A stretch of 7,450 bases of DNA, from contig DAHXOM010000126.1 in the NCBI GenBank assembly GCA_027364825.1, positions 1 through 7,450 on the forward strand, given 5' to 3'. Of the stretch, positions 1-5,757 are shown in pieces. This DNA is from a bacterium (GTDB taxonomy: Bacteria > JAMCPX01). Both the position numbers and the translations under genes were made by a program. The notes below the pieces were generated by a model that was given only the letters and a program-made list of their open reading frames with translations, was not told where the DNA came from and ran no database searches. Positions within the stretch are counted from its first letter, which is position 1; each line of letters starts with the position of its first letter.

Positions 1-1
1 G

Positions 2-871
2 CTTTACTTAGGGATTGTTGTAGCATTTCTTCTCGTAGCCTTTACAGGCTGCGGCAGCGGCGGGAGCGGCGGCAGCGGTGGTCCGTTCAGCGCCGATCAA
101 TTGAATGCTCTTGCACAGTTATTTGCAACGTCTGCAAATAGTGCGTCGACAATGACTGTAAGTTCTTATTCTCCGTTAAAAGTAAAAAGTCTAAGTCCAC
201 TCTCATCATGCGGACCGAGCACACTTATTCCACCTACAAGTTGTGCAGGCGGTGGAGATATCTATTATACCCTTAACATGAACTGTACAATGCCAACCGG
301 TTGCTGTTCCGCTAACCCTCCCTGTTCACAAGATTCCATGTCAATAAACGGACAGGGCTCAATCAATTACAATTCATGTGCCGAAACCATTACAACAACA
401 GGTGATCATTTAATGATTAACGGAACCATAAACATGGGACTTACCTCCAATGCAACAATACAATGCGGAGGTGCAGTAGATGTGGATGTAACAGTTACTT
501 TCACCGGTATGCCTACTATTAGTGTAAATGGTAAAGACGTGTGTCATGGAGATATCTTTATTAAGGCAACAGGCCATTCAGGCGCGTCAAATTATACATC
601 TGTTTCAGGAACTATTTGTGGACAGCGCATATACGAAAACTACAATTACGGCTGTTCTGTAACGTGTGCTGATAAGTCTTGCTGTTATGCCGGCTCCTAT
701 TGCTCAACATGCTATGCAAATGCATGTATTCCTACTGGTGCAGTAGACTGCTGTAACGGCTACAACTGTCCTTCCGGAACAACTTGCGTTCAATCCAGTG
801 GTAAGACGATGTGTCAGCTATCGTTGGTAAATTTTGGTGTAGCCATGCCTTCATTTGAGGCGGTCAAGTAA
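2..871 (+). CDS. Cysteine-rich lipoprotein, 5' end cut off by the window
   Basis: I do not recognise a named family. The frame is open from position 2 to the TAA at 869-871, giving 289 visible residues. The first 17 are the end of a lipoprotein signal peptide: a hydrophobic run followed by a lipobox (F-T-G-C) with the lipidation Cys at residue 17 (bases 50-52). A flexible Gly/Ser linker follows (residues 18-27), as expected for a tethered surface protein. The middle (about 84-205) is rich in Thr, Ser, Asn and Gly with alternating hydrophobics, suggesting beta structure. The mature part has 22 further cysteines, 12 of them within residues 218-271, including two CC pairs, which suggests a compact disulfide-knotted module. 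The likely location is the outer membrane or periplasm. A TTG at 101 could be called as a start, but it lies after the lipobox in the same frame, so the true start is upstream of the window. Its function is unknown; adhesion or ligand binding is only a guess. Confidence 0.8.
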   Translation, partial: LYLGIVVAFLLVAFTGCGSGGSGGSGGPFSADQLNALAQLFATSANSASTMTVSSYSPLKVKSLSPLSSCGPSTLIPPTSCAGGGDIYYTLNMNCTMPTGCCSANPPCSQDSMSINGQGSINYNSCAETITTTGDHLMINGTINMGLTSNATIQCGGAVDVDVTVTFTGMPTISVNGKDVCHGDIFIKATGHSGASNYTSVSGTICGQRIYENYNYGCSVTCADKSCCYAGSYCSTCYANACIPTGAVDCCNGYNCPSGTTCVQSSGKTMCQLSLVNFGVAMPSFEAVK

Positions 872-879
872 TAAGTTCT

Positions 880-911
880 TTTTTAGATGGTACCTGTGTA
901 CCACCTAAAAA
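880..911. repeat. Long stem-loop just after the Cys-rich lipoprotein gene
   Basis: Arms 880-893 and 898-911 form a 14-bp stem with one A/C mismatch and a CTGT loop (894-897). The base is T5 on the left and A5 on the right. In either orientation the T tract comes before the stem, so this is not a classical intrinsic terminator. It may protect the 3' end of the lipoprotein mRNA. It begins 9 nt after the stop codon. Confidence 0.6.
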
Positions 912-929
912 GCGGGATTCTGAAATAAG

Positions 930-955
930 CCAGCCCTGATATTTGTCAGGGCTGG
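930..955. terminator. GC-rich stem-loop, possible terminator (better for the minus strand)
   Basis: Perfect 10-bp arms CCAGCCCTGA (930-939) and TCAGGGCTGG (946-955) enclose a 6-nt loop. Read on the minus strand, the stem is followed by a T-rich CTTATTT. On the plus strand the following ACAGTTTCTC is a poor U tract. It may serve as a backup terminator for the minus gene at 1025-1471. Confidence 0.5.
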
Positions 956-971
956 ACAGTTTCTCAGAAAA

Positions 972-1003
972 AGGGCGGATATAAATGCCCGCCCTATCTT
1001 TTT
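972..1003. terminator. Bidirectional intrinsic terminator between convergent genes
   Basis: Arms AGGGCGG (972-978) and CCGCCCT (989-995) form a 7-bp GC-rich stem with a 10-nt loop. On the plus strand it is followed by ATCTTTTT; on the minus strand by TTTTCTG, preceded by the matching A tract. This is the expected form of a two-way intrinsic terminator, and it lies 30 nt past the stop codon of the minus gene ending at 1025. Confidence 0.7.
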
Positions 1004-1024
1004 GGGCTATGTTTATCCTTTGTG

Positions 1025-1471
1025 CTATTGAGGTGTATTGCACGGACAGTCCATCATACCGCCCTGTCCCATACCTCTCATACCTTTCCCCATCATGCCG
1101 GGTCTCATGCCTTTCCCCATCATACCGTGTTTCATGCCGAACCATGGACCGACCTCTTTATCGAGACCGTATTTCTTTGCAGCATCAAGGATCTTTGTTT
1201 TAAGGTCGATAATCTCCTTTTGAATCGATGCTATTTTGTCGTAATTGACTTCCTGTGCTCCGTACGCTTTCATTAATTCAATCCGCTTGAGGATCAGCTC
1301 GTTGCGTGCATCAGTGGTATCTTTGAGGAACTTCTTTACAGAGTCTATATTGAGGTTTGCAACCGCTGTAAATCCCATATCATGCCAGCCGCCGGTGCCC
1401 ATCGCATAAACACTACCCGATATCATTAGTCCTATAAGGACTGCCATACCCGCTATCATTGTTTTCTTCAT
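1025..1471 (-). CDS. Spy/CpxP/ZraP-like periplasmic metal-resistance protein with Met-rich tail
   Basis: A 148-residue exported protein. Residues 1-23 are a Sec signal peptide (KK, hydrophobic core, then V-Y-A, with probable cleavage before Met24). Residues about 40-102 are helical and charged, and read like the alpha-hairpin of the Spy/CpxP/ZraP family (LKRIELMKAYG, then IQKEIIDLKTKI), although the classical LTxxQ motif is not evident. The tail (113-140) has ten methionines in 28 residues, including a nine-residue repeat (GMMGKGMRP/G), and ends with a CPC motif at 142-144. Family members act as periplasmic chaperones or zinc/copper-responsive proteins; the Met/Cys tail suggests soft-metal binding, perhaps Cu(I), by inference. 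The start is firm: AAGGAGG (1481-1487) lies 9 nt upstream of the ATG. No two-component system or efflux gene is adjacent, and the gene is divergent from the thiolase. Confidence 0.8.
   Translation of the reverse strand: MKKTMIAGMAVLIGLMISGSVYAMGTGGWHDMGFTAVANLNIDSVKKFLKDTTDARNELILKRIELMKAYGAQEVNYDKIASIQKEIIDLKTKILDAAKKYGLDKEVGPWFGMKHGMMGKGMRPGMMGKGMRGMGQGGMMDCPCNTPQ
1079..1123. repeat. 27-bp-period tandem repeat inside the Met-rich tail
   Basis: An 18-bp segment at 1079-1096 recurs at 1106-1123 with one difference (CATACC versus CATGCC at its start). The 27-bp period equals nine codons and encodes the duplicated GMMGKGMR unit, so the tail probably grew by in-frame duplication. Confidence 0.75.
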
Positions 1472-1656
1472 TGTTTCTTTCCTCCTTGATTTATTAAACG
1501 GAGTACCCGTTAAAAAGTTCCCCTCCCTGACCCGCAGTTACAGTAATTATTGCATTTCCGGCACAATCGAATGTATTTTTATAGTACACAGCGTTAGAAA
1601 GGACGTAGCTTTAAACCACGCCATTTCTATAAGGAATAAAAAAATTATCGTAGTAT

Positions 1657-1674
1657 CCCACCATACATGGTGGG
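1657..1674. promoter_or_regulatory. 18-bp perfect palindrome upstream of the thiolase gene
   Basis: CCCACCAT and ATGGTGGG flank a central AC. It lies 52 nt before the thiolase ATG. As DNA it could be the operator of a dimeric regulator (TetR-like or similar). As RNA it would form a 6-7 bp hairpin in the leader; the following GCTTTCT is too weak for a confident terminator. No regulator gene is in the window. Confidence 0.4.
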
Positions 1675-1716
1675 GCTTTCTAACCGGGTAAAACAGTATT
1701 CCTAAAAGTATTTATT

Positions 1717-1722
1717 GGGAGG
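1717..1722 (+). promoter_or_regulatory. Ribosome binding site that fixes the thiolase start
   Basis: GGGAGG lies 4 nt before ATG 1727. An in-frame TTG at 1715 overlaps this site, so it cannot be the start used with it. Confidence 0.8.
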
Positions 1723-1726
1723 TACT

Positions 1727-2932
1727 ATGGAAACTATAACAAGAACAGTATGGCTCATAGATGCAGTCAGGACAGCTATAGGCAAGCATGGCGGGATATT
1801 GTCTTCCATAAGGCCGGACGATCTTGGAGCTATTGTCTTGAAGGAAATAATCAAGCGGAACACTATAACAACTAAGGATATTGAGGATGTATATTTCGGG
1901 TGTGCCAACCAGGCAGGAGAAGATAACCGGAATGTTGCGCGCATGAGCTTACTGCTTGCAGGCTTTCCTATAGAAATTGCCGGATGCACGGTGAACAGAC
2001 TGTGCGGTTCAGGGCTTGAAGCCATAGCAGAAGCATCCCGATGTATCATGGCAGGAGAAGGGGACATCTATATAGGTGGAGGCGTGGAGTCTATGAGCAG
2101 GGCCCCATGGGTAATACCAAAACCGGACCAGGCATTTCCCAAGGGCAATAGTACTGCATACGATACAACCCTGGGCTGGAGGCTCATAAACCAGAAGATG
2201 GAAGCCCTGGGACATACGGATTCTCTTGGTATGACCGCTGAAAACCTTGCGGAGATGTATAAAATTTCAAGGGAGGATCAGGACAAATTTTCACTCGCAA
2301 GCAATCAAAGATCAATATCGGCAATAAATAACGGCTTTTTTAAGGATCAAATTGTGCCGGTTGAAACAAAAAAAGGCATGGCTGTGATCGATGAAGGGCC
2401 GAGAAGCGATACATCTTTGGAGAAATTGTCGAAGTTGAAGCCGGTGTTCAGGAAGGACGGTACGGTTACTGCGGGCAACTCAAGCCAGTTGAGCGATGGT
2501 GCCGCAGCAGTCCTCCTTGTATCCGAAGACTATGGCAAAGCACACGGTTTAAAGCCCCTTGCAAAAATAAGGAGTATTGCGGTTGCAGGTGTTCCTCCGA
2601 GGATTATGGGTATAGGTCCGGTTCCTGCAACGAAGAAAGCATTGGACAGGGCAAAGTTAACGCTGGATGATATCAAATTGATTGAACTCAACGAAGCCTT
2701 TGCAGCACAGTCATTGGCTGTCTTGAAGGAATGGAAGATGGATTCCGCGGATCCAAGATTAAATCCCCATGGCGGCGCAATAGCAGCCGGACATCCGCTT
2801 GGTGCCACCGGAGCAATACTTATGACAAAATTATTGCATGGGATGCAGAGTAATAATGATGCGCAGTTCGGGCTTGTTTCCCTGTGTATCGGCGTAGGGC
2901 AGGGCATATCCATTGTTGTAGAAAAATTATAG
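1727..2932 (+). CDS. Acetyl-CoA acyltransferase (thiolase), PcaF/PaaJ-like
   Basis: A 401-residue degradative thiolase, full length for the family (about 390-400). It cleaves 3-oxoacyl-CoA with CoA to acetyl-CoA and a shortened acyl-CoA in the cytoplasm. All catalytic elements are visible: the nucleophilic Cys93 in NRLCGSG, the NEAFAAQ motif at 322-328, His356 in GHPLG and Cys387 in CIGVGQG. Segments such as GGVESMSRAPWV, YDTTLGWR, KISREDQD and PRIMGIGPVPAT are those I associate with beta-ketoadipyl-CoA thiolases (PcaF/PaaJ), which handle dicarboxylic acyl-CoAs. Substrate assignment from this similarity is inference, and a general fatty-acid or acetoacetyl-CoA thiolase remains possible. The dehydrogenase for the preceding step follows 83 nt downstream on the same strand, so the two probably form an operon. 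The ATG at 1727 is preferred over the in-frame TTG at 1715. Confidence 0.92.
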   Translation: METITRTVWLIDAVRTAIGKHGGILSSIRPDDLGAIVLKEIIKRNTITTKDIEDVYFGCANQAGEDNRNVARMSLLLAGFPIEIAGCTVNRLCGSGLEAIAEASRCIMAGEGDIYIGGGVESMSRAPWVIPKPDQAFPKGNSTAYDTTLGWRLINQKMEALGHTDSLGMTAENLAEMYKISREDQDKFSLASNQRSISAINNGFFKDQIVPVETKKGMAVIDEGPRSDTSLEKLSKLKPVFRKDGTVTAGNSSQLSDGAAAVLLVSEDYGKAHGLKPLAKIRSIAVAGVPPRIMGIGPVPATKKALDRAKLTLDDIKLIELNEAFAAQSLAVLKEWKMDSADPRLNPHGGAIAAGHPLGATGAILMTKLLHGMQSNNDAQFGLVSLCIGVGQGISIVVEKL

Positions 2933-2967
2933 TGTATCAAGTGCAACATATTAATAAACTGAGTAAA

Positions 2968-2996
2968 TATTCTAATCCATTTTCTCTGATAGAATA
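2968..2996. repeat. Short inverted repeat in the thiolase-dehydrogenase gap
   Basis: TATTCTA (2968-2974) and TAGAATA (2990-2996) are perfect inverted copies 15 nt apart in an AT-rich spacer. This could be a weak hairpin or operator; TAGAAT (2990-2995) also resembles a -10 box but has no clear -35 partner. Support is weak. Confidence 0.25.
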
Positions 2997-3004
2997 CTCT
3001 TGAA

Positions 3005-3010
3005 AGGTGG
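3005..3010 (+). promoter_or_regulatory. Ribosome binding site that fixes the dehydrogenase start
   Basis: AGGTGG lies 5 nt before ATG 3016. The in-frame GTG at 3007 is part of this site, and the ATG at 3011 is in another frame and stops at once, so 3016 is the start. Confidence 0.7.
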
Positions 3011-3015
3011 ATGCC

Positions 3016-4569
3016 ATGAGTTTTGACAAGAAAGATAACCTTACCCTCGGCATAATCGGTGCCGGTGCCATGGGAAGAGGCATTGCGCAGGTTGCATCAT
3101 TATCCGGTATGAAGGTTCTTCTCTATGATTCCGATGCCAACGTAGTTTCCGGTGCAATACGCTTTATACAGGACATGATAAACAAAAGTGCTGCAAAAGG
3201 AAAGATTACAGAGGCTGATGCAAAGAAAGCTGTTGCCCTGATAAAAAAGGCGGACAGTCTGAAAGACTTTTCCAATTGTGATGTTGTTATTGAGGCAATC
3301 ATAGAGAACCTCAATGCAAAGAGGGAATTATTCAAGAAGCTTGAAGATATAGTTTCAAACGAGTGTATTATTGCCACAAACACCTCTTCATTGTCGGTTA
3401 CCGCAATTGGTTCTGTTTGCAGAAATCCCAAAAAGATCGCAGGTTTTCATTTCTTCAATCCCGTCCCTCTTATGAAGCTTGTGGAGGTGGTCCGGGGATT
3501 GGCTACCGAGGAACAGACCATCGACAGCTTGGTTGGAATAGCGAAAAAGATGGGACACACGCCGGTTGTAACAAAAGATGCACCCGGCTTTATTGTCAAC
3601 CATACGGGCAGGGCGTATGTAACAGAAAGCCTTGCAATACTCAGCGAAAATATAGCCGATACCTGGCAGATAGACGGTATCCTGCGTGATGCAGCCGGTT
3701 TTAGAATGGGACCATTTGAACTGTTCGATCTGACCGGTCTTGATATTTCACATACTGCAACAGAGGCCATCTACAATCAATTCTATCAGGACCCACGGTT
3801 CCGTCCGTCCTACATTGCTCAAACACGTCTGAATGCAGGTTTGCTGGGACGTAAGACAGGCAGGGGGTTTTATGCCTATGAAAATGGAAAACCGGTACTG
3901 CAGGATAAAGCCAGGAAAAAAGAGAGCAGGGATATCAAAGATATAAAGGTCTGGGTTGATACTGCAAATACAGAAGGCTTTAAAATCCTGACTGCTTATC
4001 TGAAATCAGCAGGCAAAGATATCGATATGAACAATAAACCCAATGAAGACTCCCTCATCGTTGTATCCCCGGTAGCTGAAGATGCTACGACAACAGCACT
4101 CAATGCCGGTTTAGATCCCAAAAGGGTGATTGCCGTAGACACCTTTATGGGTTTTGACAAACACAGGACAATGATGTCCACCCCTGCAACAGTTCAGTAT
4201 ATAAAAGACGCAGCAGAGACTATTTTTAGTGCTGACGGTGTAACCGTTGATTCTATCAATGATAGCCCGGGCTTTATTACAGGAAGGATATTGGCAATGG
4301 TGGTTAATATCGGCTGTAATGTCGCTGAAAAGGGTATTGCAGCGCCTGAAGATATAGATCGTGCAGTGAAACTGGGACTTGGTTATCCGTTTGGGCCGCT
4401 GGAGTGGGGTGATAAAATCGGTGCAATCAAGGTGCTGGATATACTTACATTCTTATACAATTTTTATGGTGATCCACGGTACAGACCCACCCCGTGGTTA
4501 AAAAGAAGGGCAAAGCTCGGGATTCCTTTGACTCAAAAAATGCAACAGGGAAGTATCGACGAGGGTTAA
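3016..4569 (+). CDS. 3-hydroxyacyl-CoA dehydrogenase, PaaH-like with duplicated C-terminal domain
   Basis: A 517-residue cytoplasmic enzyme that oxidises 3-hydroxyacyl-CoA to 3-oxoacyl-CoA with NAD+. Domain order: Rossmann NAD-binding domain (about 10-190) with GAGAMG at 15-20; first 3HCDH C-terminal domain (about 190-290, PGFIVNH to TGRGFYAYE); a linker or degenerate Rossmann-like segment (about 308-415); and a second 3HCDH domain (about 418-505, PGFITGR, GLGYPFGPLEW, YGDPRYRPTP). Catalytic residues match the human enzyme in spacing: Ser124 in NTSS, His145 in HFFNPVP, Glu157 and Asn195. The length and the duplicated C-terminal domain are typical of PaaH/PaaC-type 3-hydroxyadipyl-CoA dehydrogenases; single-domain fatty-acid enzymes are about 280-300 residues. 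There is no fused enoyl-CoA hydratase domain. With the upstream thiolase it covers two consecutive beta-oxidation steps. The adipyl-type substrate is inferred, not shown. Confidence 0.92.
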   Translation: MSFDKKDNLTLGIIGAGAMGRGIAQVASLSGMKVLLYDSDANVVSGAIRFIQDMINKSAAKGKITEADAKKAVALIKKADSLKDFSNCDVVIEAIIENLNAKRELFKKLEDIVSNECIIATNTSSLSVTAIGSVCRNPKKIAGFHFFNPVPLMKLVEVVRGLATEEQTIDSLVGIAKKMGHTPVVTKDAPGFIVNHTGRAYVTESLAILSENIADTWQIDGILRDAAGFRMGPFELFDLTGLDISHTATEAIYNQFYQDPRFRPSYIAQTRLNAGLLGRKTGRGFYAYENGKPVLQDKARKKESRDIKDIKVWVDTANTEGFKILTAYLKSAGKDIDMNNKPNEDSLIVVSPVAEDATTTALNAGLDPKRVIAVDTFMGFDKHRTMMSTPATVQYIKDAAETIFSADGVTVDSINDSPGFITGRILAMVVNIGCNVAEKGIAAPEDIDRAVKLGLGYPFGPLEWGDKIGAIKVLDILTFLYNFYGDPRYRPTPWLKRRAKLGIPLTQKMQQGSIDEG

Positions 4570-4659
4570 ATTCTCTGCAGGCGCGAGCCTTGGTCCGCCC
4601 TTATCTGTATTTGATCTTAGTTCTTGGGCAGAGCAAGCACTGTCCCTGCAAAAATAAAC

Positions 4660-5208
4660 CTATTCCTCATGAAATACCTGAGCCGAAAATTTTTCTATCT
4701 TTAGACCCGGCTTCTTCCACTCATCTTCCGGCAGACCTGCTTTCATACAGGTTTCGCTCAAAAAGGTGTCCCTGTCCCAGCCATATTCTGTTGCAACCTG
4801 GGGGAGCAGTACACCCCGGTAATATCCCTTGGTAACATACAGGCCATGCACTCCGACCTTGATCTCATCAAGGGACTTTATTGTCTCAAGTTCAGAGAGC
4901 ACGGAGATCTCGATCTCGATATGGTTTAACTCATCCGGCGTAACATGCCTGAACCTCGGGTCTTCAACGGCAGCGGCGATCGCCATGGACTGGACGTTCT
5001 TATAGAGCGGTTCATTGGAAAAGAAATTGCCGATACAGCCGCGCAACATGCTGTCCTTGTTCAGGGTGACGAATGCACCTGCTTTTCTGAGAAGATTTTT
5101 GTTGTTGGTGCTGTAGTCCGGAACAGAGCCTTTTTTCAAATAGGTTTCCAGTGTATTTCTCGCAAGCTGTAAAAGTTCTTTTTGCTCCTGTAGGTTCAAT
5201 TCTGTCAT
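4660..5208 (-). CDS. AMMECR1-domain protein (AmmeMemoRadiSam system protein A type)
   Basis: A 182-residue single-domain cytoplasmic protein, normal length for bacterial and archaeal AMMECR1 proteins. The hallmark LRGCIG motif is at 55-60, with other conserved family segments: DPRF (83-86), GLYV (122-125), LLPQVA (134-139) and YGWD (142-145). No signal peptide is seen. The biochemical function is not established; in many prokaryotes such genes sit next to Memo-like and radical-SAM genes. Neither partner is visible here, where the neighbour is a NUDIX gene 115 nt upstream on the same strand. The start is supported by AGGTGG (5212-5217) close before the ATG, though the 3-nt spacing is short. 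It converges on the dehydrogenase gene with 90 bp between them and no good terminator. Confidence 0.9.
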   Translation of the reverse strand: MTELNLQEQKELLQLARNTLETYLKKGSVPDYSTNNKNLLRKAGAFVTLNKDSMLRGCIGNFFSNEPLYKNVQSMAIAAAVEDPRFRHVTPDELNHIEIEISVLSELETIKSLDEIKVGVHGLYVTKGYYRGVLLPQVATEYGWDRDTFLSETCMKAGLPEDEWKKPGLKIEKFSAQVFHEE

Positions 5209-5323
5209 TTTCCACCTGCTTTATTTTTTATTGTTATTCCTATCTCGCGAAATACGGGATAAACTCCGTAAAAATCCGGCAAAAGAGAACTGGATTCCCA
5301 TGTTCATAAGAATGACAAAAACA

Positions 5324-5746
5324 TTATGGTGACGGCCTCTTTCCGGTTTTTTTGTAGTTAAAATAATCCATCAGAATATCCCTGTGATCAAAGGCAATGG
5401 TATCAGGTAGTGCATCAGCAGTAAACAGATTCAATGATTTTGCGTCATCATCTGCTTTTGGAGTTCCGCTGACAGCACGTGCCAGAAAAACGGTTGTTAC
5501 AGTATGATGGCGCGGGTCTCGATCGGGCCTGGAATAGGTATAGAACTGCTCGTAAAGCTCCACATTGACCGATGTTTCCTCAAGCGCCTCTCTCCGGGCT
5601 GCGTTCTCGAGCGATTCTCCGTAATCTACAAACCCCCCGGGTATGGCCCATCCGTACGGAGGGTTCTTCCGCTCTATCAGGATGATCTTATCGTCGATCT
5701 CAATGATAATGTCCGCTGTAGGTACAGGATTTCTGTATGCCGTCAT
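5324..5746 (-). CDS. NUDIX hydrolase, ADP-ribose pyrophosphatase-like
   Basis: A 140-residue single NUDIX domain, typical size for the family. It would hydrolyse a nucleoside diphosphate linked to another moiety, using divalent cations bound by the Nudix box. The box runs from Gly38 to Val60: Gly38, Glu44, then R-E-A-L-E-E at 52-57. The usual Gly near the end of the box is Ser59, while the metal-binding glutamates (53, 56, 57) are intact. WAIPGGFVDYGESLE and the YSRPDRDPRHHTV segment are like small ADP-ribose pyrophosphatase-type enzymes, which is my best guess for substrate; the family is too varied to be sure. Translation is probably coupled to the upstream lipoprotein gene, whose stop codon overlaps this gene's ribosome binding site. 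Confidence 0.9.
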   Translation of the reverse strand: MTAYRNPVPTADIIIEIDDKIILIERKNPPYGWAIPGGFVDYGESLENAARREALEETSVNVELYEQFYTYSRPDRDPRHHTVTTVFLARAVSGTPKADDDAKSLNLFTADALPDTIAFDHRDILMDYFNYKKTGKRPSP

Positions 5747-5750
5747 AGTC

Positions 5751-5757
5751 TCACCTC
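5751..5757 (-). promoter_or_regulatory. Ribosome binding site of the NUDIX gene, overlapping the upstream stop codon
   Basis: On the minus strand GAGGTGA (5757-5751) lies 4 nt before the ATG at 5746. Its first two bases are the last two of the lipoprotein's TGA (5758-5756). This layout suggests translational coupling. Confidence 0.7.

Larger units (their letters stand above)
1472..1726. promoter_or_regulatory. Divergent intergenic region, expected to hold promoters for both flanking genes
   Basis: The 255 bp separate the starts of the Spy-like gene (-) and the thiolase (+), so both promoters should be here. A -10-like TATAGT is at 1580-1585 on the plus strand, but no convincing -35 box lies at the right distance. 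A short inverted repeat (AACGG 1497-1501, CCGTT 1507-1511) lies just upstream of the Spy-like gene's ribosome binding site, and a stronger palindrome lies at 1657-1674. No coding sequence is evident. Confidence 0.4.

Noticed and set aside
101..103. TTG as start of the first lipoprotein
   Set aside because: It lies in frame downstream of a clear lipobox and linker, with no ribosome binding site just before it.
864..1276. Overlapping open frames on both strands across the Met-rich tail
   Set aside because: They are low-complexity shadows of the repetitive tail of the Spy-like gene, lack ribosome binding sites, and one crosses the terminators.
1558..1575. Possible sigma-54 promoter (CGGCAC at 1559-1564)
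   Set aside because: The GG is present, but the GC expected 10 nt further is absent (TG instead), so the core rule fails.
1715..1717. TTG start four codons before the thiolase ATG
   Set aside because: It overlaps the ribosome binding site used by ATG 1727, and family members begin close to METITRTVW-like sequence.
3007..3009. GTG start for the dehydrogenase
   Set aside because: It is part of the AGGTGG ribosome binding site for ATG 3016.
4573..4651. Terminator between the convergent dehydrogenase and AMMECR1 genes
   Set aside because: Possible pairings (CTCTGC with GCAGAG; GGGCAG with bulged CTGTCCC) are short, bulged or far apart, and none is followed by a T tract on either strand.
4494..4835. 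Plus-strand open frame across the 3' ends of the convergent genes
   Set aside because: It has no family signal and overlaps two well-supported genes.
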